DNA from: Caenimonas soli
GTDB lineage: Bacteria > Pseudomonadota > Gammaproteobacteria > Burkholderiales > Burkholderiaceae_C
Direction of reading: 5' to 3'
Length of the DNA: 64,000 nucleotides
NCBI RefSeq assembly: GCF_013155545.1
Contig: NZ_JABJVV010000008.1
Location: 230,460-294,459, forward strand
The translations under genes were made by a program, and so were the position numbers. Under the pieces are notes generated by a model. It ran no database searches. It had not been told where the DNA came from and was given only the letters and a program-made list of their open reading frames with translations. This document shows, piece after piece, positions 36,901 through 46,237 of the stretch (positions are counted from its first letter, which is position 1; each line of letters opens with the position of its first letter).

Positions 36901-38220
36901 ATGAGTTATTCCGCTGTTGCGCACGAAGCACCACCGACGACGGCAAGCCCCTCCGAAGTGAAGCGCGTGGTATTTGCCAGCTCGATCGGCACCATCATTG
37001 AGTGGTACGACTTCCTTATCTACGGCACAGCTGCCGCCCTGGTATTCAACAAGCTCTTCTTCCCCGCGGCCGATCCGCTGGTGGGAACCCTGGCAGCGTT
37101 GGGCAGTGCCGCCGTCGGTTTCTTTGCGCGCCCGTTCGGCGGCGCGGTGTTCGGGTACCTGGGCGACAGGCTGGGGCGCAAGTCCATGCTGCTCCTGACG
37201 TTGGTGATCATGGGCCTGGGCACTTTCGCGATCGGCTTGCTGCCCACCTACGACCAGATCGGCATCTGGGCTCCCATCCTGCTCATCACATTGCGCATTG
37301 TCCAGGGGATCGGCCTGGGCGGCGAGTGGGGCGGCGCGGCATTGATGGTGCTGGAACATGCTCCCAAGAACCGCCGCGGGTTTTGCGGAAGCCTAGTTCA
37401 AGTCGGATTCCCCATTGGTCTCATTCTTTCCGCCGGCGTATTCGCGCTGGTGTCCAAGCTGCCTGAAGAAGATTTCCTCTCGTGGGGCTGGCGAGTGCCG
37501 TTCTTGTCGAGCGTGGTCCTGGTTGCCTTGGGCACCTTCATCCGCGCCAAAGTGGCCGAGTCGCCCGTGTTCCTGGAGATGAAAGCCAAAAAGCAGATCT
37601 CGCACAACCCCTTCAAGGAAGCGGTGTTCCAGAATCCGAAGAACTTCCTGGTCGCGGTGGGCCTGAAGATCTGCGAGGTGTCGTGGGTGTACATGCTCAC
37701 GGTTTTCATGGTGGTGTACGCCACCAAAAACCTCGGCCTGCCGCGGTCACTCATGCTGGACGCCATCATGATTGCCGCCGCCATCGAAATCGTGACCATC
37801 CCGCTGTTTGGCTACCTCTCGGACAAGGTGGGCCGTCGGCCGTTCTACTTTGCGGGCACGTTGTTCACCATCGCCTTCGCATTCCCGCTTTTCTGGCTGA
37901 TGGAATTGCGCGATCCGCTGGTGGTGATTGCCGCCATCGCCGTAGCGCTGAGTTTCGGCCACGGGCTGATGTTCGGCCCGCAAGCGACCTACTTCCCCGA
38001 ACTGTTCGGCGCCAAGGTCCGCTACACGGGCGCTTCGTTCGGCTTCCAGGTTTCCGCTGCGATCGGCGGCGGGCTGACGCCGGTTCTTTCCACCTTGCTC
38101 GTGAGCAAGTTTGGCGGCACCGTCGGAGTCTCGATCATGCTGATCGTCCTGGCCCTCATCACCATGACCGCTGCGTTCTACGCCCGTGAAACACGCGACA
38201 GCTCGGTGCGCGAATTCTGA
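36901..38220 (+). CDS. MFS transporter, metabolite:H+ symporter family
   Basis: 439-aa, 12-helix transporter. SSIGTIIEWYDFLIYGTAAALVF at the first helix and YLGDRLGRKSMLLLTL in the loop 2-3 motif are typical of the MHS family (ProP, ShiA, KgtP). Start at ATG 36901. Probably imports an organic acid or osmolyte; substrate cannot be told. Begins a plus-strand set with the cupin, ferredoxin and XRE-cupin genes. Confidence 0.88.
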   Translation: MSYSAVAHEAPPTTASPSEVKRVVFASSIGTIIEWYDFLIYGTAAALVFNKLFFPAADPLVGTLAALGSAAVGFFARPFGGAVFGYLGDRLGRKSMLLLTLVIMGLGTFAIGLLPTYDQIGIWAPILLITLRIVQGIGLGGEWGGAALMVLEHAPKNRRGFCGSLVQVGFPIGLILSAGVFALVSKLPEEDFLSWGWRVPFLSSVVLVALGTFIRAKVAESPVFLEMKAKKQISHNPFKEAVFQNPKNFLVAVGLKICEVSWVYMLTVFMVVYATKNLGLPRSLMLDAIMIAAAIEIVTIPLFGYLSDKVGRRPFYFAGTLFTIAFAFPLFWLMELRDPLVVIAAIAVALSFGHGLMFGPQATYFPELFGAKVRYTGASFGFQVSAAIGGGLTPVLSTLLVSKFGGTVGVSIMLIVLALITMTAAFYARETRDSSVREF

Positions 38221-38280
38221 TCAACCAGTCTCAATGCCTATCCCCGACTGGCAACCGGGAACCACCCAAAGGAGAAAATC

Positions 38281-38682
38281 ATGTCCGCAGTTTTCAAGGA
38301 ACGCCTCGCCGGCAAGCTCGACCCCACGCCTGGCGGCTCCATCTACGTTGACCCGGCGACCATCGAGTGGACGCCCTCGCAGTTTCCGCGCATCAAGATG
38401 AAGGTGCTCTACCGCAACGACGACGAGGGCGAGATGACGGTGCTGCTGAAGTGGGAGCCGGGAGCCGTGCTTCCCTTCCACAAGCATCCCGAGATCGAGC
38501 AAAGCTATGTGCTCGAGGGATCGTTTTCCGATCACGACGGGATCTGCCGTGCCGGCCAGTTCGTCTGGCGCCGGCCCGGCTCCCTGCACGAGACGCGCTC
38601 CGACGAGGGTTGCACTATCCTGGCCATCTACCGCAAGCCCAACATCTTTTTCAATGCGGCCGGCTTCGAATCCAGCAAGTGA
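38281..38682 (+). CDS. Cupin domain protein
   Basis: 133-aa single-domain cupin of the ChrR/dihydroxyacetophenone-dioxygenase-like type. Metal ligands are in GAVLPFHKHPEIEQSYVLEGSF (His, His, Glu/Gln) and in RPGSLHET. A GGAGAA ribosome-binding site precedes the ATG. Function is probably a small metal dioxygenase or binding protein in the catabolic cluster; substrate unknown. Confidence 0.83.
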   Translation: MSAVFKERLAGKLDPTPGGSIYVDPATIEWTPSQFPRIKMKVLYRNDDEGEMTVLLKWEPGAVLPFHKHPEIEQSYVLEGSFSDHDGICRAGQFVWRRPGSLHETRSDEGCTILAIYRKPNIFFNAAGFESSK

Positions 38683-38691
38683 TTGCCCGGG

Positions 38692-39015
38692 ATGACGTAC
38701 GTCGTTACGGACGCGTGCATCGGGTGCCGCTATGGGGACTGCGTCAGCGTCTGTCCCCAGGCGGCGTTTCACGAAGGGCCCAACTTCGTGGTGATCAACC
38801 CGCAAAGTTGCGCCAACTGCGGACTCTGCGAAATGGTCTGCCCGGTGAGCGCGATCGTGGCCAAACAAGATCTTGGGGAAGACAGAGCATGGTGCCTTGA
38901 GCTCAACGCGGAACTGTCCGCGCAGTGGCCAGTGGCCAGGGAAACCAAGCCCGTTGCCAAAGCCGACGAGAATTCCTTCCTGGTTGGGAAGCGTCACCTG
39001 CTACTGCTGCCTTAG
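38692..39015 (+). CDS. Ferredoxin FdxA-like (3Fe-4S/4Fe-4S)
   Basis: 107-aa ferredoxin beginning MTYVVTDACIGCRYGDCVSVCP, then CANCGLCEMVCPVSAI, the 7Fe arrangement of FdxA, with the usual NAELSAQWP region after it. The C-terminal ~25 residues are not conserved. An electron carrier for a redox partner in this cluster, possibly the cupin or the Mo-enzyme further on. Starts 9 bp after the cupin gene. Confidence 0.87.
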   Translation: MTYVVTDACIGCRYGDCVSVCPQAAFHEGPNFVVINPQSCANCGLCEMVCPVSAIVAKQDLGEDRAWCLELNAELSAQWPVARETKPVAKADENSFLVGKRHLLLLP

Positions 39016-39065
39016 CCTGCCCTGCAAGAACCTGCTGGTAAACTTGCTGTTTAGGCAGGCAACGC

Positions 39066-39710
39066 GTGGCAACCAAAGTCAATCCCAAGAGCGGCCAAAA
39101 GGCACTGACGGCGCCGATAGAGGTGCCGGCTCACGTTGAGTTGGGCGCTCGCCTCAAGCAGCGCCGGCTGGACGCTGGTCTTACTCTAGCCGAGCTTGCG
39201 GAGCGGGCAGGCTTTGGAAAGGCCTATCTCTCCCGTATTGAGAACGGGAAAAAAGTACCGCCCATCGGCACCTTGTCCCGGTTGGCTGACGTCCTGGGTA
39301 TCGAGGCCGCCAGTTTGCTGACGGACAACAGTCAGACCCGCGTCTGGCGCGGCGTGAGTGTCGTGAAACGGTCGGATAAGCGCCCGACGGTGATGGGCGG
39401 CAGCGCGTTCGGCTACGACTACTTCGCTTTGACTGATTCCACTCATGGAAGAGCGCTGCAGCCCTACCTGTTCAATTTTCCGGACAAAGTGGACAAGTTC
39501 GTCTTCTTCGAGCACGAAGGCGAAGAGCTGATGTACGTGCTGACCGGGCGCGTGGAGTGGCAAGTAGGCATGGACAAATTCATTCTGGAGCCGGGCGACA
39601 CCATCCACTTCGACTCCCGCATCCCACACCGCGGCCACAGTTTGTCGGGGCCCGCAACGGCCTTGGTGGTCATGTTCTCCCCCGCGGGATCCAAAGCCAG
39701 CTTGGCTTAG
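39066..39710 (+). CDS. XRE-family regulator with cupin domain
   Basis: 214-aa regulator. HTH at ~25-75 (RRLDAGLTLAELAERAGFGKAYLSRIENGKK) and cupin at ~125-205 (EHEGEELMYVLTGRVEWQVGMDKFILEPGDTIHFDSRIPHRG), the PuuR-like architecture in which the cupin senses a metabolite. Starts with GTG at 39066. It ends the MFS-cupin-ferredoxin set and probably controls it. Confidence 0.87.
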   Translation: MATKVNPKSGQKALTAPIEVPAHVELGARLKQRRLDAGLTLAELAERAGFGKAYLSRIENGKKVPPIGTLSRLADVLGIEAASLLTDNSQTRVWRGVSVVKRSDKRPTVMGGSAFGYDYFALTDSTHGRALQPYLFNFPDKVDKFVFFEHEGEELMYVLTGRVEWQVGMDKFILEPGDTIHFDSRIPHRGHSLSGPATALVVMFSPAGSKASLA

Positions 39711-39779
39711 CGTCAGCACCTGGTTCGCGTCGAACCGCTTTAGATACGCATTCCGGATCGGGCGATTTGATTCGCGCCG

Positions 39780-39878
39780 GTGGACATTGCCAAAGCAGCG
39801 GTCCATCTCGCGTGCGACGAGTCGGAGTATGCCGTGGGCAGAGAGCTTGTTCTGGACGGTGGTTTCGCGACCCTGTAG
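39780..39878 (+). pseudogene. C-terminal fragment of a short-chain dehydrogenase (SDR)
   Basis: 33 codons read VDIAKAAVHLACDESEYAVG then RELVLDGGFATL and stop, the C-terminal end of a classical SDR (substrate-specific loop and the final VDGG strand). No start, Rossmann motif or YxxxK is nearby upstream, so this is a decayed relic. The following stretch to 40,190 holds no gene I can support. Confidence 0.7.
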
Positions 39879-40190
39879 TTTGGGATGGCCGCTCTCGACC
39901 CAACGCAGACTACGCTCGATTTACTGAGGGGCCTCGATACGTACTACGTTCTGAGCTCTACCAGCTGCAAGTTCTGGCTCGCTTTCTACTAATCTGCGCA
40001 TCGCGCGCCACACAGAACCAAACGTACGTCCCGCCCTGTGCGGATTCGCTATGTGTTCGACTTGTCCAATCGTGTCGCCTGGCCTGAACCCAGAACGAAT
40101 TAGAAAAAGAGCCGCCTCTTCTTGCCAAAAGTTTTCAGTGCAGGCAATGGTTGATTTTTCGCTTGATCCCATGCTCAACTTAACTCCAAA

Positions 40191-41165
40191 TTAGTTGATC
40201 ACCACCCTTGGCGGGGACGAAGTATCGATGCGCGTCATGTGGCCTGCTTCGTAGACGAGAATCGCCGCCGCGAGATCTTCTAATGCGGTTCCAACCGACT
40301 TGAACACGGTTCTACTGCCCTCTGGGCGGCTGCCAGTCGGCTGGGCACACAGTGACGCCAGCGTGCCCTCGACATCGCCTGGCGCAAACACGCCGCGGGA
40401 TATGGGGCCTAGGAGGTCGCCACTCTTCTCCAGTGCCTCTTCGGTGTCGATGTAAATCCTTGCGCCGGCAAAGCAGGCATCGTCGGCCTCACGCATGTTT
40501 GGCGTAAAGCTGCCGATCAGATCCAGATGGCTGCCTTCGGCGAGCCATGCGCCCTGCACGACGGGGGTCGTAGCCAGCGTTGCGCAGCAGACGATGTCCG
40601 CTTGCGCGACGGCTTGATCGAGGCGGGCGGCGATCGTCGCACGTACACCCAGCGACTGAAGCTCGGCGACCAGTGCACCTGCCTGGGCCTCCGACCGGTC
40701 CCACACGGATACCTCTTCGATGGGCAGCACTGCTCCATAGGCCTGCGGAATCAGCTGGCCGACGCGTCCTGCGCCGATCACAAGCAGACGGGACGCATCC
40801 GGCCGGGCGACTCGCGATGCTGCCAGGGCGGAGGCAGCAGCAGTGCGACGCGACGTGATCTCGTTGCCGTCGAACTGTGCGACAGGGGCGCCGGTCCTTG
40901 CGTCGTAGAGCAGGTACGTGGAGAACAGGCTTGACAGGCCGCGCTCTGCGTTGGCGGGGAAGATATTGACCGTCTTGACACCCAGGTAGGTATCGTTCCA
41001 CGCTGGCATGATCAGCACTGTCCCCGCAGGAGCGTGCGATGGTCCGACCGCATGCACGTGACGCGTCGGCACGACGCAGCCTTCGATGAACATCAAGCAC
41101 AGGGCTTTGATCAGGCGGTCGAATGGCATGAGTTCGCGAGTGGTGTCGCTGTCGAAGATCTTCAT
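40191..41165 (-). CDS. Ornithine cyclodeaminase family protein
   Basis: 324-aa member of the OCD/mu-crystallin family. NAD-binding motif LLVIGAGRVGQLIPQAYG, and GVKTVNIFPAN, DGNEITSRRTAAASALAA and DLIGSFTPNMREAD are family blocks. Relatives include ornithine cyclodeaminase, alanine dehydrogenase and delta1-pyrroline-2-carboxylate reductase; which reaction applies cannot be decided. It lies 17 bp after the Mo-enzyme gene on the same strand, so probably the same transcript. Confidence 0.86.
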   Translation of the reverse strand: MKIFDSDTTRELMPFDRLIKALCLMFIEGCVVPTRHVHAVGPSHAPAGTVLIMPAWNDTYLGVKTVNIFPANAERGLSSLFSTYLLYDARTGAPVAQFDGNEITSRRTAAASALAASRVARPDASRLLVIGAGRVGQLIPQAYGAVLPIEEVSVWDRSEAQAGALVAELQSLGVRATIAARLDQAVAQADIVCCATLATTPVVQGAWLAEGSHLDLIGSFTPNMREADDACFAGARIYIDTEEALEKSGDLLGPISRGVFAPGDVEGTLASLCAQPTGSRPEGSRTVFKSVGTALEDLAAAILVYEAGHMTRIDTSSPPRVVIN

Positions 41166-41182
41166 GGAGTCATTCCTTCATT

Positions 41183-44100
41183 TCATGCGTCGAGCACGAT
41201 GTCGCCTAGCGGCACAGCTTGGCAGGCCAAGCACATCGCAGGGTCTTCCGGTTCGGCTCCCGACAGGTGCGTGACCCGCCCAGACACGATGCGAACGGCG
41301 CAGCTCTCGCACTGCCCAACGCGGCAGCCGCTCGGCATTGCCACACCAAGCGACTCGCCCAATTGCAGCAGCGTGCCGTGGGCGGGCGTCCAGTGCGCCT
41401 CTGATCCACCGGATTTGGAGAACGTGACCTTGCACTGCTTGAGCCCGTCGGCCGGCATCGCGGCCGGCGAGCGGAACGCCTCGCTGAAGATGTCGAACGC
41501 GGGCACGCCCCGCTGCATGAGCCCGGCTCGCAAGGCATCCATCATTGGCTGCGGACCGCACAGGTAAAACCGCGCCCGGCGCTCGATTAGCAATCGATCG
41601 ATCGCGTCGGCGGCTATGAGTTCGGCGCTGTCGTAGTCCAGCCCCAAGCGGTCCTGAGGCAGTGGCGCGCTATAGTGATTGACCACCCTGAGTCTGGGCA
41701 ACCGGCCTGCCAACTCTGTGATGCGTTGGCGAAACGCATGCAACCTGCCGTTCTGGTTCGCGTAGTACAGCATGAGCTCGGGGGTCTCGCGTTGCTGTAG
41801 CAGGGTTTCCAATAGGCTCATGAACGGTGTGATGCCGATGCCGCCTGCGATCATCACCACCGGCTGTGCGCAATCGCGCGGCAGGACGAAGCTACCGGAT
41901 GGTTTTGTCAGTTCGACCAGGTCGCCTACCTTCAGTGCGTGGTGGAGGAAGCCGGACACTTTGCCTTCGAATGCGCTTCCATCCGCTGTGCGCCCTGCCT
42001 GGCGGCGCACGGCGATCGTGTAGGCGCGCCTGTCCTCCACTTCGGCGGCGCCGGTCAATGAATAGGCGCGAGTCAGCGTTTCTGCGCCATTCGATGTGTT
42101 CACGCGGATCTGCAGATGCTGGCCCGGTAGGTGGTCCGGCAACAGCCGCCCGTCCTCGGCTTCGAACTGGATTCCGAGAACGCCCTCCGCCTTGGGTTCC
42201 AGCGCAGCCACCCGGAATCGACGCCACCCAGCCCAGCCGCGCTGCCGCTCACTGACATTCGGATCTCTTTCGATGTCGCACAGGAATGATCGGTGGGCCA
42301 CGGAGCCGCTGATCGGGTCGCAGTCCTCGGCAGAGATGAGGGTGTTGAAATTACTTGACGCCCTGCCCGAGGTCGGGTAACCCGGCTGGCCAATTTCAGG
42401 ACAAGCTTGCCACCAGCCGTGTTCCGCGATGATCAGCCCGTGGGCGAGCGACCGGAGTAAGCGTGCGACGAAGCGCGCTTGCCCGATTCGCGTCGATATG
42501 CGCACCCAATCCCCTTCGGCGATGCCTTTTTCCGCGGCGAGGGATTCGGCGATCTCCGCGACAGGGTATGGCGCGCGCCGGCGCAGGGAAGGCAGCGAAC
42601 GATGCTGGCTGTGACAGTAGTAGCCATTCTTCGCCGAACTCAGGACGTAGGGAAAGCGGCCGTGTCGCGTGCGTGCAGGATCGAGAGGACTTTCAGCCGG
42701 TTCGATGTGCGCCGGCAGCGGCGAATAGCCGTGCCGGAGCAGCCGTTCGGAATAGAGCTCCACGCGGCGGGTCTCCGTGGCGAATCCCAGCACCCCACCT
42801 TCCTCCGTGCGCCGCGTGTACTTGCGCTCCTCTGCGTCGATTCTCGCGGCCATGCCTTCTGGATGCTCCCGCAGCTGAGCCACTGATAGGCCAAGCGGCT
42901 CGAGCATGTGGTTCCACCCCGCTTCAAGGCTGCCGCCGAAAAACTCCTTCCCGAGTCCCAGTCGTGGCGCGAGATCGAAAAGCACATCAGTGTCCGATCG
43001 GCTCTCTCCCCGGGGGAGCACCATGCGCTGACGGAGTTGGACGTGCGCCGCGGCCTTGGCGTCAATCTCGAACCCAACGCGCAGTCCCTCGCGTTCCCAC
43101 GGCGTGTTGATCGGCAGCAGGATGTCAGCGTAGCGCGCAGAGGGTGTCTCGAAGAGATCGCACTGCACACAGAACTCGAGCGCCGCCAGCGCAGCCTGCG
43201 CCAGGGCCGTATCGGCCTGCGCAACGGGAAGGTTGGTGCCGAATGCCATCATGGCTCGCACGCGATAGGGCTTGCCTTCCAGGATGGCCCGGTAGGTGTC
43301 GCGTGCCGTCACCCAGCCTTGCGCCGGCGGACCCAGCGGCCGCTGTTCGAGACCGAGCGCCTTAGACCGTTGGTGCGGATCCAGGAGGTCCAGAGCATTG
43401 ATGACCCGATGGGGTGGCTTTCCGAAGAGCCGGTTACCGCCGGCGCGGTCGAAGCAGCCAAGGAGTGCGTAGAGCGTAGCGATTGCTCGTTCGGTCTGTG
43501 TCGCATTGGTGTGCTGCCCGACACCCGTCCACGCGTGGTAGGCGACGTTCGCGCTGCGCGCCAGCAAGTCCGCCGCCGCCACTAGCTGTTCCGCAGGTAT
43601 ACCGGTGATGTCGGCGACGCAGCCAGGCGCAAAGGGCTCACACTGGCGTGCGAGAAGCTCGAACGCCGGCGTGCAAGCGATCTGCCCCGCGCCAGCCTCC
43701 GATGCTGGGATGGGCACAAGGAAGTCACCGCGCAGGGCGAACTCACCCGCGCCCTGCGACGTCGCCTCCTTGGCGGTATCGTAGGCAGCCGGGGCGGACA
43801 ATTTCCTGTCCCACACGACATACGCGTCTTCCGCACAATCAGGAGCAATGTCCCGCATGCGCAGGAAGCGACCCGTGTCGGTCCGCACCAAGAACGGTGC
43901 ATTGGTCCATTCGCGCACGAACGCGATATCAAAACGCTCGCTGCGGATCAGCAGGCGCATGAGGCCAAGTGCGAGCGCCGCATCCGTCCCAGGCCGCACG
44001 GCCAGCCAGCTGTCCGCCTGCGTGGCGAGGGACGTGGGCCGCGGATCAACGACCATCAGACGAGCGCCTGCAGCCCGTCCGCGCTCGATCGCGTTCGCCT

Positions 44101-44653
44101 GTGCCAGCCAAGTGTTAGTGGGGTTGTGGCCCCAGAGCAGCACGAGGTCGGTGTTGGCGTAGTCCGCAGTGGGCATGCCGCACCCGAAAGTGAATTCGTG
44201 TGCGAAATCCTTGTGCCAGTTGCACACCTCGGTCCCGTAGCAGATGTTGGGGCTGCCGAACAGGCGCACGAAGCGCTCGATCCATTCGATGCTGTCGGAA
44301 AGCGGAGTGCCGCTAGGCGTTGTGACCGCAAACGCAACGGCCTCGGGGCCGCTCTCGCGCCGGATGGTCGCAAGCCGATCGGCGATTTCGGCGAGCGCCT
44401 CTTCCCAGCTGATCCGCTGCCAGCCGGGATCGGGGTCCGTCTTAGGGCGTGTGCGGCGCATCGGATGGAACAGCCGGTGCGGACTGTGCACGAGCTCGGG
44501 CGCTGCCCTGCCCTTCATGCACATGGACTGGCCCGTGGGGTGCAAGGGGTTTGGCGTGACCGCGACCAGGGAATCGCCCTGCACCGTGTTGATCGTGCCG
44601 CAGCGCGACCGGCAAAGCGTGCAGTAACCCGGTTTCTGTTCCATCGCGTTCAC
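41183..44653 (-). CDS. Molybdopterin oxidoreductase fused to ferredoxin reductase and 2Fe-2S ferredoxin
   Basis: 1156-aa fusion. Residues 1-~790: molybdopterin oxidoreductase with an N-terminal [4Fe-4S] site (C11, C14, C18, C45), a CYGTEVCNWHKDF segment near the Mo site (C138/C144), and the molydop-binding end. From ~830: FNR module with the flavin motif LTRAYSLTGA, then NAD-binding GGIGITPFMSLLE and CGPQPMMDAL. C-terminal plant-type [2Fe-2S]: SGCRVGQCESCAV ... CLACQ. It thus carries its own electron route from NAD(P)H to the Mo site or back. Substrate unknown. GTG start; an ATG lies 9 bp later. Confidence 0.88.
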   Translation of the reverse strand: MNAMEQKPGYCTLCRSRCGTINTVQGDSLVAVTPNPLHPTGQSMCMKGRAAPELVHSPHRLFHPMRRTRPKTDPDPGWQRISWEEALAEIADRLATIRRESGPEAVAFAVTTPSGTPLSDSIEWIERFVRLFGSPNICYGTEVCNWHKDFAHEFTFGCGMPTADYANTDLVLLWGHNPTNTWLAQANAIERGRAAGARLMVVDPRPTSLATQADSWLAVRPGTDAALALGLMRLLIRSERFDIAFVREWTNAPFLVRTDTGRFLRMRDIAPDCAEDAYVVWDRKLSAPAAYDTAKEATSQGAGEFALRGDFLVPIPASEAGAGQIACTPAFELLARQCEPFAPGCVADITGIPAEQLVAAADLLARSANVAYHAWTGVGQHTNATQTERAIATLYALLGCFDRAGGNRLFGKPPHRVINALDLLDPHQRSKALGLEQRPLGPPAQGWVTARDTYRAILEGKPYRVRAMMAFGTNLPVAQADTALAQAALAALEFCVQCDLFETPSARYADILLPINTPWEREGLRVGFEIDAKAAAHVQLRQRMVLPRGESRSDTDVLFDLAPRLGLGKEFFGGSLEAGWNHMLEPLGLSVAQLREHPEGMAARIDAEERKYTRRTEEGGVLGFATETRRVELYSERLLRHGYSPLPAHIEPAESPLDPARTRHGRFPYVLSSAKNGYYCHSQHRSLPSLRRRAPYPVAEIAESLAAEKGIAEGDWVRISTRIGQARFVARLLRSLAHGLIIAEHGWWQACPEIGQPGYPTSGRASSNFNTLISAEDCDPISGSVAHRSFLCDIERDPNVSERQRGWAGWRRFRVAALEPKAEGVLGIQFEAEDGRLLPDHLPGQHLQIRVNTSNGAETLTRAYSLTGAAEVEDRRAYTIAVRRQAGRTADGSAFEGKVSGFLHHALKVGDLVELTKPSGSFVLPRDCAQPVVMIAGGIGITPFMSLLETLLQQRETPELMLYYANQNGRLHAFRQRITELAGRLPRLRVVNHYSAPLPQDRLGLDYDSAELIAADAIDRLLIERRARFYLCGPQPMMDALRAGLMQRGVPAFDIFSEAFRSPAAMPADGLKQCKVTFSKSGGSEAHWTPAHGTLLQLGESLGVAMPSGCRVGQCESCAVRIVSGRVTHLSGAEPEDPAMCLACQAVPLGDIVLDA

Positions 44654-44657
44654 TGGA

Positions 44658-46133
44658 TCACGGCATGACCGGCGGCAAGTACGTCAGGGTTCTGCCAAGG
44701 AACCACAACATGAACAGCACCAGTGGAACGTGAACCACGAGCTGGAGGAAGGTGAATCCAACAATGTCCCTGGCTTTGAGGGCCAGGACACCAAGCAGGG
44801 GCAGCATCCAGAACGGATTGATTAGGTTCGGCAGAGCCTCAGCAGCGTTGTAAACCTGCACTGCCCAGCCGAGGTGGACCTTCAGCTCATTGGCCGCCTG
44901 CATGACATAAGGCGCCTCGATGATCCACTTACCGCCACCGGAAGGAATGAAAAACCCAAGCAATGCCGAGTACGCGCCCATCACGACTGCGAACGTGTCT
45001 GTCGTCGACAAGCTCACGAACAGGTGCGCGATCCGGTCCGAAAGGGAAATACCTCCGTCCCCTTTTGCCGCGGTCATCATGGCTGCGATTGCGCCATACA
45101 GCGGAAACTGGATGATGACGCCGGTGGTCGCCGGAACCGCTTTCGCCACGGCCTGCAGAAAATTCCTGGGACGCCAGTGCAGCAGAAGCCCGAGCATGAG
45201 GAAAAGCAGGTTGTACGTGTTCAATGCGGAGATCGCGACCATCGGGCTCTTGCTCGAGAACTCCAGCCACAGCCAGCCGGCACCGAGTGCAACCAGCACG
45301 AGGGTCAGCAACGGGCTGTGCTCGAACCATTCACCCGGCCGCCGCGGCGCCGCATTCGGCGCGACGCGGGGCTCCATGACGTCCACTCCGAGCTTGGTTG
45401 CGCTGACCGCGTGCGCACCCACGGGCGCAGACCAAACGGCCAACAGCGTGGACACTGCAATCAGCACTGCCGCCATCAGCATGGACTGCCACAGGAAGAT
45501 CGTTTCCGAAAAGGGAATGACGCCCGTGATGGCAAGAATGCTCTTTGGCAGGCTTGATGCGTTGGCCTGCAGCTGCGCGGCGGACGAACTCAGGCCGAGC
45601 GCCCATGTCGCGCCCAGCCCAAGGTATGCCGCCGCTCCAGCGGCGCGGTAGTCCATTCCGAGCTCTGTACGGCGGGCGAGCGCCCGGACATATAACGCGC
45701 TGAAGATGAGGCTGACACCCCAGTTGAGGAGCGAAAGCAACATGCTAATGCAGGCGACCCATCCCACAGCCGAACGACCGTTAGCTGGCAACGCGGCGAG
45801 GCGCGAGATCAGCTTCGCGGCAGGCGGTGACGTAGCCACTGCATAGCCCCCGATGGCGACGAGCGCCATCTGCATCGAGAACACGATGAGGCTCCAGAAG
45901 CCGTCTCCGAAGGCGCGGGCGACAGCCTGCGGCGCCGAGCCGTTAGCAAACGCCGCCAGCGCAATCAGCGCCACGGCAAGAGCCGCGAAGACGAAAGCGT
46001 CGGGGAACCAACGCTCGGCCCAGTCCGTGAAGCGCAGGCCCAATCTAGTGAGCAAAGGCGCCTGCTCCTTGTTTTCCTCACGCTGCCGTAGGTCCGGGGT
46101 AGCGGCACTTGCGGGAATGTTCGCTTTCATCAT
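44658..46133 (-). CDS. Short-chain fatty acid transporter, AtoE family
   Basis: 491-aa polytopic membrane protein of the AtoE/TIGR00366 family. LTRLGLRFTDWAERWFPDAFVFA at the N-terminus, FIPSGGGKWIIEAPYVM and LPNLINPFWMLPLLGVL are family motifs. Transports short-chain fatty acids such as acetoacetate or butyrate in characterised members. 4 bp separate its stop from the Mo-enzyme start; a substrate/import pairing is likely. Divergent from a LysR gene. Confidence 0.9.
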   Translation of the reverse strand: MMKANIPASAATPDLRQREENKEQAPLLTRLGLRFTDWAERWFPDAFVFAALAVALIALAAFANGSAPQAVARAFGDGFWSLIVFSMQMALVAIGGYAVATSPPAAKLISRLAALPANGRSAVGWVACISMLLSLLNWGVSLIFSALYVRALARRTELGMDYRAAGAAAYLGLGATWALGLSSSAAQLQANASSLPKSILAITGVIPFSETIFLWQSMLMAAVLIAVSTLLAVWSAPVGAHAVSATKLGVDVMEPRVAPNAAPRRPGEWFEHSPLLTLVLVALGAGWLWLEFSSKSPMVAISALNTYNLLFLMLGLLLHWRPRNFLQAVAKAVPATTGVIIQFPLYGAIAAMMTAAKGDGGISLSDRIAHLFVSLSTTDTFAVVMGAYSALLGFFIPSGGGKWIIEAPYVMQAANELKVHLGWAVQVYNAAEALPNLINPFWMLPLLGVLALKARDIVGFTFLQLVVHVPLVLFMLWFLGRTLTYLPPVMP

Positions 46134-46183
46134 GGTGTCTCCTACTTATTGAGCCGATGGTAGGAAAATCTCGACAGAATTGA

Positions 46184-46198
46184 AAATTCATATAATTT
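46184..46198. promoter_or_regulatory. LysR-type palindrome in the atoE-lysR gap
   Basis: AAATT CATAT AATTT, an inverted repeat with a 5-bp centre, in the 104-bp divergent gap. It overlaps a TATAAT (46191-46196). LysR regulators commonly bind such AT-rich palindromes between divergent genes; the assignment is inferred. Confidence 0.4.
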
Positions 46199-46237
46199 GA
46201 GACGCTGTATCAATCAGATTTATTCCTCGGGACGATC

